NCBI RefSeq assembly: GCF_900089955.1
Contig: NZ_FLQX01000170.1
Coordinates: 1 to 39,844, forward strand
Length of the DNA stretch: 39,844 nucleotides
Origin: Candidatus Accumulibacter aalborgensis
Lineage (GTDB): Bacteria; Pseudomonadota; Gammaproteobacteria; Burkholderiales; Rhodocyclaceae
Direction of reading: 5' to 3'
Part shown: in pieces, positions 24,920-33,600 of the stretch
Layout: the number at the start of each line of letters is the position of its first letter
Position numbering within the stretch: position 1 is the stretch's first letter
Translations under genes and position numbers: made by a program
The notes under the pieces: model-generated
What the model was told of the DNA's origin: nothing
What the model saw: the letters and a program-made list of their open reading frames with translations, nothing else
The model's database searches: none

Positions 24920-26017
24920 ATGCAAACCGCGACCATCAGCTTCGACCACTTCAACCAGTTGCAGGACGATGCGTGCCATCAGCGCATCCGCGCTGCCCGC
25001 GAGCGGCTTGGCAACCAGGCCGTTCTGCTCTGCCACCACTACCAGCGTGCCGACGTTTACCAGTACGCCGACCTTACCGGTGACTCGCTGAAACTCTCGC
25101 GCCTCGCCTCGCAGACCGAAGCGCAGTACATTGTCTTCTGCGGCGTGCATTTCATGGCCGAAGTCGCCGACATCATGTCGCAAGCGGAACAGATGGCCAT
25201 CCTGCCGGACCTCGCCGCCGGCTGCTCGATGGCCGACATGGCCAATCTGGCCAAGGTCGAGCGCTGCTGGCGCGAACTCGGCGAGGTACTCGACGTCGAT
25301 CAGCAGGTCACCCCGGTGACCTACATCAACTCGGCCGCCGATCTCAAGGCCTTCTGCGGTGCACGCGGCGGCATCGTGTGCACCTCGTCGAACGCCGGAA
25401 CGATCGCTGGCTGGGCCTTCGAGCGCCGGGAAAAGATTCTCTTCTTTCCCGACCAGCATCTCGGCCGCTGGACCGGCTATCGGATGGGAATTCCACTCGA
25501 CGAAATGATGGTCTGGGACCCCGACCTCGAAATGGGTGGCCTCACTGCCGAGCAAATCAGGCGCGCGAAACTCCTGCTCTGGAAAGGCCACTGCTCGGTG
25601 CACCAGATGTTTCAGCCGGCGCACATCCTGCGCTTCCGCAACCAGTATCCGGACGGCCTGGTCATCGCCCACCCGGAATGCAGCTTCGAAGTGTGCAAGC
25701 AATCGGATTTTGTCGGCTCGACCGAACACATCGTCAGAACGATCAAGGAAGCCAGCCCGAACACCCGCTGGCTGGTCGGCACCGAACTCAATCTGGTGAA
25801 CCGCCTGGCCGAAGAACTCCGGCACGAAGGCAAGATCGTCCAGTTCATGGCGCCGACGGTCTGCATGTGCTCGACGATGCAGCGCATCGACCCGCAACAT
25901 CTGGCGTGGACGCTCGAGAATCTGGCTGATGGCAAGGTAGTGAACCAGATCACCGTCCCGGCGCACGAGAGGGATCTCGCCAAGCTGGCGCTGGACAGGA
26001 TGCTCGCCGTCTCGTGA
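24920..26017 (+). CDS. nadA: Quinolinate synthase A
   Basis: NadA condenses iminoaspartate with dihydroxyacetone phosphate to quinolinate in NAD biosynthesis, using a [4Fe-4S] cluster. The protein has 365 residues. The three expected cluster ligands are C102 (LAAGCSMAD), C225 (GHCSVHQMF) and C315 or C317 (PTVCMCSTM). Other motifs are HHYQRADVYQYAD, SSNAGTIAGWAF, FFPDQHLG and HPEC. No nadB or nadC is in the window. hslO follows after a 32-bp gap that contains a dispersed repeat. Confidence 0.96.
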   Translation: MQTATISFDHFNQLQDDACHQRIRAARERLGNQAVLLCHHYQRADVYQYADLTGDSLKLSRLASQTEAQYIVFCGVHFMAEVADIMSQAEQMAILPDLAAGCSMADMANLAKVERCWRELGEVLDVDQQVTPVTYINSAADLKAFCGARGGIVCTSSNAGTIAGWAFERREKILFFPDQHLGRWTGYRMGIPLDEMMVWDPDLEMGGLTAEQIRRAKLLLWKGHCSVHQMFQPAHILRFRNQYPDGLVIAHPECSFEVCKQSDFVGSTEHIVRTIKEASPNTRWLVGTELNLVNRLAEELRHEGKIVQFMAPTVCMCSTMQRIDPQHLAWTLENLADGKVVNQITVPAHERDLAKLALDRMLAVS

Positions 26018-26023
26018 TCCGAA

Positions 26024-26046
26024 GCTGACGATGAAAGTCGCGCGAG
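26024..26046 (+). repeat. Dispersed repeat copy 4, upstream of hslO
   Basis: GCTGACGATGAAAGTCGCGC with the following GAG is the reverse complement of the core GCGCGACTTTCATCGTCAG. It is thus inverted relative to the downstream gene, unlike the other three copies. It ends three bases before the hslO ATG. Confidence 0.5.
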
Positions 26047-26049
26047 CAC

Positions 26050-26928
26050 ATGACTAACGACGCCAACGACTACGTATGCGGTTTTCTGCTCGACGATCTC
26101 GACATCTGTGGCGCCCTTGTTCGTCTGGGGCCGGTGTGGAGGAAGATGCTCGAAAATCGCAATTACCCGGCCCCCGTTGTCCAACTGCTCGGCGAAATGA
26201 GCGCCGTCACCGTTCTCCTGGGTGGCCGTCTGAAACAACCCGGACGCCTGACCATCCAGTTGCGTGGCAGTGGCCCGGTTTCACTGCTGATCATCGACTG
26301 CAACGAGCAATTGCAGATCCGCGGCATGGCCAGTTTCAGCGCGCCGCTGGCAGGCGGGTCAACACCGGAACTGCTGGGTAACGGGCAACTGCTGCTGTCG
26401 CTCGATATGCCGTCGATGCGCGAGCCCTACCAGAGCATCGTGCCGCTGGCCGGCGACAGCATCGCCGAGATCTTCGAACGGCATCTCGAACAGTCGGATC
26501 AGTCTGCCTCGCGCTTCTTTCTTGCCGCCTCGGCAGACGGCGCTGCCGGCCTTCTGCTCCAGAAACTGCCCTCCGCCGACGAGCGCGACGCTGACGGCTG
26601 GACGCGCGTCGCGGCGCTCGCCGCGACGGTCAAAGCCAGGGAACTGCTGTCTCTGCCCGCCGACGAACTGCTGCTGCGCCTCTTCCACGAAGAAACCGTT
26701 CGTCTTTTTCCTGCCCGAACAGTGGTCCACAACTGCCCGGAGGACTGGGAGAAAGTCCGTTCGATGCTGCGCTCGCTCGGCCGCGCCGAAGTCTATGCCG
26801 CCTTGCACGAGCAGGGAGAGGTCGTCATCAAGGACGACATCTGCAACCGCGAGTACCGTTTCGACGCGCCGGCAATCGACCAACTCTTCGGTACGACGCT
26901 GTCGCCCGCGCCGCCGACCGTCCATTGA
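26050..26928 (+). CDS. hslO: Hsp33-family chaperone with an incomplete zinc centre
   Basis: Hsp33 is a redox-activated holdase that binds unfolding proteins under oxidative stress. The 292-residue protein matches over its whole length (GLLLQKLP, LRLFHEETVRLF, EKVRSMLRSLGRAEV). The C-terminal redox switch normally has four cysteines as CxC and CxxC. Here only C229 (HNCPEDW, with E231 at the second position) and C265 (DDICNREY, with D262 at the first) remain. Each pair has therefore lost one cysteine. Zinc could still be held by Cys and acidic residues, but disulfide switching as known from E. coli is unlikely. The start codon lies directly after a dispersed repeat. Confidence 0.9.
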   Translation: MTNDANDYVCGFLLDDLDICGALVRLGPVWRKMLENRNYPAPVVQLLGEMSAVTVLLGGRLKQPGRLTIQLRGSGPVSLLIIDCNEQLQIRGMASFSAPLAGGSTPELLGNGQLLLSLDMPSMREPYQSIVPLAGDSIAEIFERHLEQSDQSASRFFLAASADGAAGLLLQKLPSADERDADGWTRVAALAATVKARELLSLPADELLLRLFHEETVRLFPARTVVHNCPEDWEKVRSMLRSLGRAEVYAALHEQGEVVIKDDICNREYRFDAPAIDQLFGTTLSPAPPTVH

Positions 26929-26977
26929 GCGCTGCCGACCATCGCGACCCAAGAGAGGCCGGTCGTGCCACGCCGGA

Positions 26978-27535
26978 CTACCAGGAACGGACCCTGCCGG
27001 TGTCGAGATGAACGAACTCGTCTCGCGGATAGAAACCGACACCGCCAGCCTGTAATGACAGGGCGGCATCGCGGAGTTCGTCCAAAGGCACGCCGGCCAG
27101 GCGGATATCGATCGCTCGTCCCGACATATGCAGGCTCTGCCGAGCAACCCCTCTACCCCCGGCGCGGCGCAGTTTCGAGTTGGTGGCGGCACAGCGGTAG
27201 CCTGAGATGACCTCGAAAGGCTGCTCACACGCCAACTCCTGCCGGGTCTGGAAAAGCAGGTCGAACAGTTGCGGGTCGATGGTGCCCACTTCACCGGAGT
27301 AATGGTCACGCAGGAAATAGTTCAGCGTGTTCAGCGCATCGGGAACATAGTGTTCGCCGACCGCAAAAACGACGGAAATCGTCTCGCCGGTGTGCAGGTG
27401 ATCGAATTCAAGGCGCCGTGCCTGCGGCAAGGAAGCCAGAGCGGGCCTGGCAAACGGCATGACTGCCCCGGCGACGACCCAGCGGGTCGCGTGACCAAGA
27501 AAGATCCGACGCGGGTTCTTTTCCGACTTGAACAT
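26978..27535 (-). CDS. YcbK-like (DUF882/M15A) murein peptidase
   Basis: A 185-residue exported protein. The N-terminus carries a twin-arginine-like signal (RRIFLGHATRWVVAGAVMPFARPALA). The M15A/DUF882 zinc-site residues are visible in SLHMSGRAIDIR (His and Asp) and FVHLDTGRVRSW (His). An EVISGYRCAATNSKLR motif precedes them. Members of this family are thought to trim or bind peptidoglycan. It lies 23 bp downstream of the L,D-transpeptidase gene on the same strand, as ycbK follows ycbB in E. coli, supporting a joint role in murein remodelling. Confidence 0.88.
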   Translation of the reverse strand: MFKSEKNPRRIFLGHATRWVVAGAVMPFARPALASLPQARRLEFDHLHTGETISVVFAVGEHYVPDALNTLNYFLRDHYSGEVGTIDPQLFDLLFQTRQELACEQPFEVISGYRCAATNSKLRRAGGRGVARQSLHMSGRAIDIRLAGVPLDELRDAALSLQAGGVGFYPRDEFVHLDTGRVRSW

Positions 27536-27558
27536 GAGCGACCTGCCTGATTCCTGTG

Positions 27559-29205
27559 CTAATCGGCTGATTTTACGTCAATCGCGATCGGAGGGGAAGC
27601 CTCAGCCGCGGCCCGGACGGCGATCGAACGTTCGCGCAAGGCATCGCGCAGGGCCTTGTCGCGGTCATAAAGGTCGGGGAAGAAGTGAACGCGACCGTCC
27701 CTGACGGCGGCGGTGCTGTAGGCGATGACCACCGGCAAGGCTTCCTTCAGGCGGACCGTCGTCGACTTTCCTTTGCGCATCGCCTGAACGATGCGCTCCC
27801 TGCTCCATTCCGGTTCGTCGGCAAGGACAAACCTCGCCAGCTCCAGCGGCGCTTCGACCCGGATACAGCCGTGACTGAAGTCACGCCGATCGCGTTTGAA
27901 GAGCTGCGGGGTCGGCGTGTGATGCAGGTAGATGTGCTCACTGTTGGGGAAGACGAACTTGATGTCGCCGAGCGCATTCCCTGCCCCCGGTCGCTGGCGG
28001 ATACGCATCTGGCCACGCTCCAGGGCATCGAGACTTCCCTCCGGCAAGCCGGCAATGACCCGCCCATCGCCGGTCACCAGTTCGAAGCCCTGACGGTCGA
28101 AATAGCCGGGGTCACGGCGCAGTCTGGGTAAGGTTTCCCCGCGCGTGATCGAAGGTGGGATATTCCAGTAGGGGCTGAACTCGACGAAGCGCATTTCGGC
28201 GTCAAAAAGCGGCGTGCGCGTCTTGCGCGCGTCGCCGACAATGACCCGCATGGCGAGCCCAGGTTCGATCCGCTGCGCGCCAAGGTCGTAGGTGTACAGC
28301 ATGAACTCCGGCACGTTGACCACGACGGCGCGCCGCGCTGGCAGCGGCGTCCAGCGCAGCCGTTCTAGCGCTAGTTCGATCTGCCCGGCGCGCGCCTCCG
28401 GCGACACCTTGAGTTGCGCGAAGGCTTCCTTGCCGATGACCCCATCGACCATCAGCCCGTGTCGTTGCTGGAACGACTTGATGCCCTCGACGAGATTCCC
28501 TTCGTAGCGTTCGGGGCGTGGCGGCGGTGCGCTGCCGGGTGCCAGGTCACCGAGCAGGATCAGGCGCTGCGCGAGTTGCGCACTACCGGCGTAGGCCTGG
28601 CCGGGCGTCAGCCGGCCGGCCGGGAGCTGCGGCAGCTCCCGCTGCCAGGCCGGATTGCCGGCCAGCTCACGGTAGTCGGCCAACGACTTCCGCAAGCGAC
28701 CGTACTGTGGCCAACGTGGCGCCGCGCTGCGCGCCAGGTCGGCCAGGCGGTCATCGGCAAGCGCTGATGACAGCAGGGAATCCGGGTCGAAGTCGCCGGC
28801 AGCGTTCGGCGTGTATTTTGCACCAAGCGCTCGCGGATCAACGCGCCCGGCGTGCAGATCGGCGAGATAGCGCCGTATGGACGTATTCAGTGCGTCATCG
28901 AGGCGCGCGATCGTCTCTTCCGTCCATGTCGACCCGCCGCCGGCGCCGTCGATTCTTTGCCGCCACTGTTCGACGCCATAATCCCGCGCTTCCAGTCCGT
29001 CGGCCGCAGCACCGGAGAGCACAGCAAAGGCCTGGCGAGCGGCAGCCGTTGGTCCCTGTTCGTCGAACCAGGGCCGCGCACCGGCAGCCGAGGGCAAGCA
29101 GCAGGCGCCAACCAGCCCGATGGCCAGACAGAGAGCGGGAAAATTCCGGCGCCGGTAGCGTCGGGTAGCGGGAGCAAGGGAAACGCGCGGCGATGTGCTA
29201 GGCAT
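27559..29205 (-). CDS. L,D-transpeptidase YcbB/LdtD type
   Basis: A periplasmic enzyme of 548 residues that forms 3-3 crosslinks in peptidoglycan. A basic N-terminus with a hydrophobic signal segment (residues of about 25-43) is followed by a scaffold domain. Next come a PG_binding_1 domain (GIKSFQQRHGLMVDGVIGKEAFAQL), and then the YkuD catalytic domain with SHGCIRVEAP and catalytic C447 (HHTPTPQLF before it). The length fits the YcbB group. It heads a two-gene unit with the YcbK-like gene and is divergent from the HD-GYP gene. Confidence 0.9.
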   Translation of the reverse strand: MPSTSPRVSLAPATRRYRRRNFPALCLAIGLVGACCLPSAAGARPWFDEQGPTAAARQAFAVLSGAAADGLEARDYGVEQWRQRIDGAGGGSTWTEETIARLDDALNTSIRRYLADLHAGRVDPRALGAKYTPNAAGDFDPDSLLSSALADDRLADLARSAAPRWPQYGRLRKSLADYRELAGNPAWQRELPQLPAGRLTPGQAYAGSAQLAQRLILLGDLAPGSAPPPRPERYEGNLVEGIKSFQQRHGLMVDGVIGKEAFAQLKVSPEARAGQIELALERLRWTPLPARRAVVVNVPEFMLYTYDLGAQRIEPGLAMRVIVGDARKTRTPLFDAEMRFVEFSPYWNIPPSITRGETLPRLRRDPGYFDRQGFELVTGDGRVIAGLPEGSLDALERGQMRIRQRPGAGNALGDIKFVFPNSEHIYLHHTPTPQLFKRDRRDFSHGCIRVEAPLELARFVLADEPEWSRERIVQAMRKGKSTTVRLKEALPVVIAYSTAAVRDGRVHFFPDLYDRDKALRDALRERSIAVRAAAEASPPIAIDVKSAD

Positions 29206-29479
29206 GGAGATTCATGGGATGTTTTGCGGGCATTATCCGCGAAACCCCCGCTGCTCGCACTGCGATCTGGTGCTCGGGGGCTCGGCCAGCGGAGAAGTGA
29301 TCGATATCATCCCTGCAGTACGTGTTTTGCAAGAATAGAATGGCCCTCCCTGCGGGCTCAGAGCGAACGGATTGAGCGAAAGCCTGCCATAACTAAAGTT
29401 CAAACGGCCCATGTCGCCGGTAAAGACGCGAGGCAGGCAGCGTTATGGCACGCTTGCTCTGCTATTAACGAGAAAAATC

Positions 29480-30598
29480 ATGATTGTTCTTCCCGCGCAA
29501 GACGGCCTGCAGACCATCCTCATTGTTGACGATACGCCAGAGAATCTGACGGTATTGGGTGAACTGCTACAACCGACATATCGAGTGCAGGCGGCCGTTT
29601 CCGGTCAGCGCGCCTTGCAGATTGCCGCGGCCGAGCCAAGGCCCGATCTCATCCTGCTCGACGTGATGATGCCGGAAATGGACGGCTATGTGGTCCTGGA
29701 GAAGCTGCGCGAAGATGCGCGCACGCGGGATATCCCGGTCATCTTCGTCACCGCGATGAACACCACCGAGGACGAGCGGATCGGCTTGCATCGCGGCGCA
29801 GTGGACTACATCGCCAAGCCGATCCGCCCGGCCATCGTGCTGGCGCGAGTACATACCCAACTGGAATTGAAGCAGGCGCGCGACCTGCTGCGCAGCCAGA
29901 ATGTCGTCCTGGAGGCGGAGATAGAGCGCCGCCTGAACGAGAACCTGCTGATCCAGGAGGTGAGTATTCACGCCCTGGCGCATCTTGCCGAGATTCGCGA
30001 TCTGGAGACCGGCAACCATTTGCGACGCACCCAGAAATACGTGTGGACATTGGCCAGGAAACTGCAATCGCACCCCCGGTTTGCCGACGTCCTGAGCGAC
30101 CGTGATGTCGAATTGCTCGCCCGCTCAGCTCCACTCCACGACATCGGCAAGGTCGGCATCCCCGATTACATCCTGCTCAAGCCGGGCAAGCTGACGGCCG
30201 AGGAATGGGAGATCATGAAGACCCACAGCCGACTCGGCTACGAGGCTATCGAACAGGCCGAGCGTGATGCCGACAAACAGGTGGAATTCCTCGCCCTGGC
30301 CAAGGAAATCACGCGCTGGCATCACGAAAAATGGGACGGCAGCGGTTATCCCGATGGCCTCGCCGGCGATGCGATTCCCGTTTCCGCACGCTTGATGGCG
30401 CTGGCGGACGTTTTCGACGCCTTGACCTGCCGACGCGTGTACAAGCCGCCGATGCCGTTCGCGCAGGCCAGCGCGATCATCGTCGCGGATCGCGGCCGCC
30501 AGTTCGATCCGGACGTGGTCGATGCCTTCCTGTCCATCTTCGATCAGTTTCAGGCGATCGCCGAGCATTACCGGGACAGCGGCGAGTCTGCCGGCTGA
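29480..30598 (+). CDS. HD-GYP response regulator, probable c-di-GMP phosphodiesterase
   Basis: A 372-residue two-domain regulator. The start at 29480 is preferred; the frame is open 23 codons further but the receiver domain begins right after this ATG. The receiver has the acidic pair in ILIVDDTPEN and the phospho-acceptor D61 (LILLDVMMP). The HD-GYP domain follows: HLRRTQKYV, the HD pair H220-D221 in HDIGKVGIPD, and HHEKWDGSGYPDGL with the histidines at about 281-282. All metal-binding residues appear present, so it should hydrolyse cyclic di-GMP. It is RpfG-like. The hybrid kinase gene starts 12 bp downstream and is its likely partner. Confidence 0.92.
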   Translation: MIVLPAQDGLQTILIVDDTPENLTVLGELLQPTYRVQAAVSGQRALQIAAAEPRPDLILLDVMMPEMDGYVVLEKLREDARTRDIPVIFVTAMNTTEDERIGLHRGAVDYIAKPIRPAIVLARVHTQLELKQARDLLRSQNVVLEAEIERRLNENLLIQEVSIHALAHLAEIRDLETGNHLRRTQKYVWTLARKLQSHPRFADVLSDRDVELLARSAPLHDIGKVGIPDYILLKPGKLTAEEWEIMKTHSRLGYEAIEQAERDADKQVEFLALAKEITRWHHEKWDGSGYPDGLAGDAIPVSARLMALADVFDALTCRRVYKPPMPFAQASAIIVADRGRQFDPDVVDAFLSIFDQFQAIAEHYRDSGESAG

Positions 30599-30610
30599 GC
30601 CACCCTGCCG

Positions 30611-33600
30611 ATGAAACCCAAGCGCCACGCGGAGCTCGCTGATCCCGCTGCAGGCAGCGCACCCAACAGGCCGGTGATCTTGCTTTTCTTACTGCTCGCC
30701 ACCCTGATCGTCGCGTCGGCGCTGGGCGCGATCGCCTACACCGTCCGCCAGCAGAAAGCGAAGGAAGTTGAACGGCTGCAGGCCATCGCCGAACTGAAGG
30801 TCAGCCAGATTTCGGCCTGGCTCCAGGAACGCCATGGGGATGCGCAGTTTGCCCATACCAGTCGCCTCTATGCCGAACTGTATTGGCGCTGGCGCGACAC
30901 CGGCGACACGCCGAGCCGCGAGCGCTTGCGGGAGCGACTGGAAAAGTACCGCGATGCCTATCGCTATCAGACCGTTTTTCTGCTCGACGACCGGGGCGAG
31001 GTCGTCCTGGCGGCAGATGGCGCGTCACCCCCTTTGTCGCACGAACTGCGTGCCACCGCCCGGCGGGCGATCGCCGAAGGACGAGTGCTGCATACCGACC
31101 TGTATCGCGGTGAAGAGGCACCCTCAGGAATCCGTCTGGACTTCGTCGCACCCCTGCCGCCGGTAGCCGGCCGCCCCGGCCTGGCCATGGTCCTGCGAGT
31201 CGACCCAACGACCGTCCTCTACCCCATGATCCAGTCGTGGCCGTATCCCAGCGCCAGCGGAGAAACCGTGATCTTCCGCGACGACGGCGATCAGGTACTT
31301 TTTCTCAACGATCTGCGCCACCGACCCGACGCGGCGCTCAAGCTGCGCATTCCGGTAGCGGAAACAAGACTTCTCGCCGCGCAGATACTCCGCGATGAAG
31401 CGAAGTTGGGTAGTGACGTCGAGGGTGACGACTATCGGCCAACCCCGGTCATCGGAGTGGCGAAAACGATACCGGCGACGGGCTGGTTCCTGGTCGTCAA
31501 ACTGGATCAGGACGAGTTGTACGCACCGGCCAAACGCGATGCGATCTGGATCGCCCTGGCCAGCGCGATGGCACTGTTCGCCGTCGCCGTGGCCGCTTTT
31601 TTCGTTCGCCAGCGAGGCGAACTGCGCCTCGCGCTGGCCCAGCGCCGGCAGCAGGTGGAGAAATTGCAGACCCTGCAACAACTGGCCAACGAACGCACCC
31701 GGCTGCGCACCCTGATCCAGACCATTCCTGATCTGGTCTGGCTGAAAGACCCGGAAGGCGTTTATCTCACCTGCAACCAAATCTTCGAGCGCTTGTTTGG
31801 GGCGCAGGAGGCCGACATTGTCGGCAAGACCGACCACGACTTCGTCGCTGCCGAACTGGCTGACTTCTTCCGCCAGAAGGACTGGGAAGCCATCGCCGCC
31901 GGAAGGCCGAGCGTCAACGAGGAATGGGTCACCTTCGCAGACGACGGCCACCGCGTGCTCCTGGAGACCATCAAGACGCCCATGCGCGATGCCGGGGGAA
32001 ACCTGGTCGGGGTGCTGGGCATCGGCCGCGATATCACCGCGCGGCACGAGCAGATCGCCTTGCAAGACCAGTTTTCCAGGATCACCGCCATCGTGCCGGG
32101 AATGATCTATTCGTTCCGGCTGCGGGCGGATGGCAGTGCCTGCATGCCCTACGCCAGTCCAGCGATTGCGGACACGCTCGGGCTACGCCCCGAAGACGTG
32201 CTGGACGACGCTTCGCCGCTCTTTGCCCTCGCCCATCCGGACGATCTGGCCCACATCCGGGCCACCATTGCTGAATCCGCTCACCGCATGACGCAATGGC
32301 ATGAAGAGTTCCGCATAGGGCATCCGATCAAGGGTGAAGTCTGGCTCGAGGGACGCTCGGCGCCGCTTGCCGAACCCGGCGGCAGCATCCTTTGGCATGG
32401 CTATATCCAGGACATCACCGAGCGCAAGCAGGCCGAGAAGCACTTGCGCAAGCTCTCCCTGGCCATCGAGCAAAGCCCCGAGAGCGTCGTCATCACCGAC
32501 CTGGATGCGCGCATCGAATACGTCAATGAAGCCGTCCTCCGCTCCACCGGCTACGACCGCGAAGAGGTGCTGGGGAAAAACCCCCGCTTCCTGCAATCCG
32601 GCCGCACGCCGCCGGAGACTTTCGCGGCGCTGTGGGCTGCTTTGAGCCAGGGCCAGGTGTGGAAGGGGCAGTTGTACAACCGGCGCAAAGATGGCAGCGA
32701 ATACATCGAATTCGCGATCATCACCCCGTTACGCCAACCGGACGGGCGCATCACCCACTACGTGGCGGTGAAAGAAGACATTACCGAGAAGAAACGCATT
32801 GGCAGAGAACTGGACGACCACCGCCAGCACCTGGAAGAACGGGTCGTTCAACGCACCGCCGAGCTCGCCGCCGCCAAGGACGTGGCCGAAGCGGCCAACC
32901 GGGCCAAGAGCACCTTTCTGGCCAATATGAGCCACGAAATCCGGACACCGATGAACGCCATCATCGGCTTGACGCATCTGCTCCAGCGTACCGCCGCCGA
33001 CCGCCGGCAAATGGAGCAGTTGGGCAAGATATCGGGCGCGGCGCAGCATCTGTTAGCGGTGATCAATGACATCCTCGACCTCTCTAAAGTCGAAGCGGGC
33101 AAGCTCGCCCTGGACCCGGTCGAGTTCAAGCTGGATCAGGTGCTGGATCAGGTTTCCGCCCAGCTCGGCGACAAGGCAGAGGCCAAGGGGCTGGAACTGG
33201 TGTATGACCTCGACCCCGCGCTCGCGCGGACGCTTCACGGCGACCCCCTGCGCCTTCGTCAGGTGTTGATCAACTTCGCCGGCAACGCGGTGAAGTTCAG
33301 CGAAAGGGGGGCCATCGTCATCCGCGCCCGCGTGATCGAAGACCACGCGACCGACCTGCTGGCGCACTTTGAAGTCCAGGACAGCGGCATTGGCATCGCG
33401 CCGGAGGTTCAGGCGCGCGTCTTCGATGCGTTCGAGCAGGCCGACGGTTCGACCACCCGCCGCTACGGCGGCACCGGACTGGGTTTGGCCATCAACCGGC
33501 AGTTGGCGCAGATGATGGGTGGCAAGGTCGGTGTGGAGAGCCAACCCGGAGTGGGCAGTACCTTCTGGTTCAGCGCGCGCCTCGGCAAGACCCCCCCAGA

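Noticed and set aside
29204-29338. 44-codon frame with a CxxC motif between the L,D-transpeptidase and HD-GYP genes
   Set aside because: It begins over the start codon of the opposite gene, has no ribosome binding site and no recognised family; the cysteine pattern (CSHC) may be chance.
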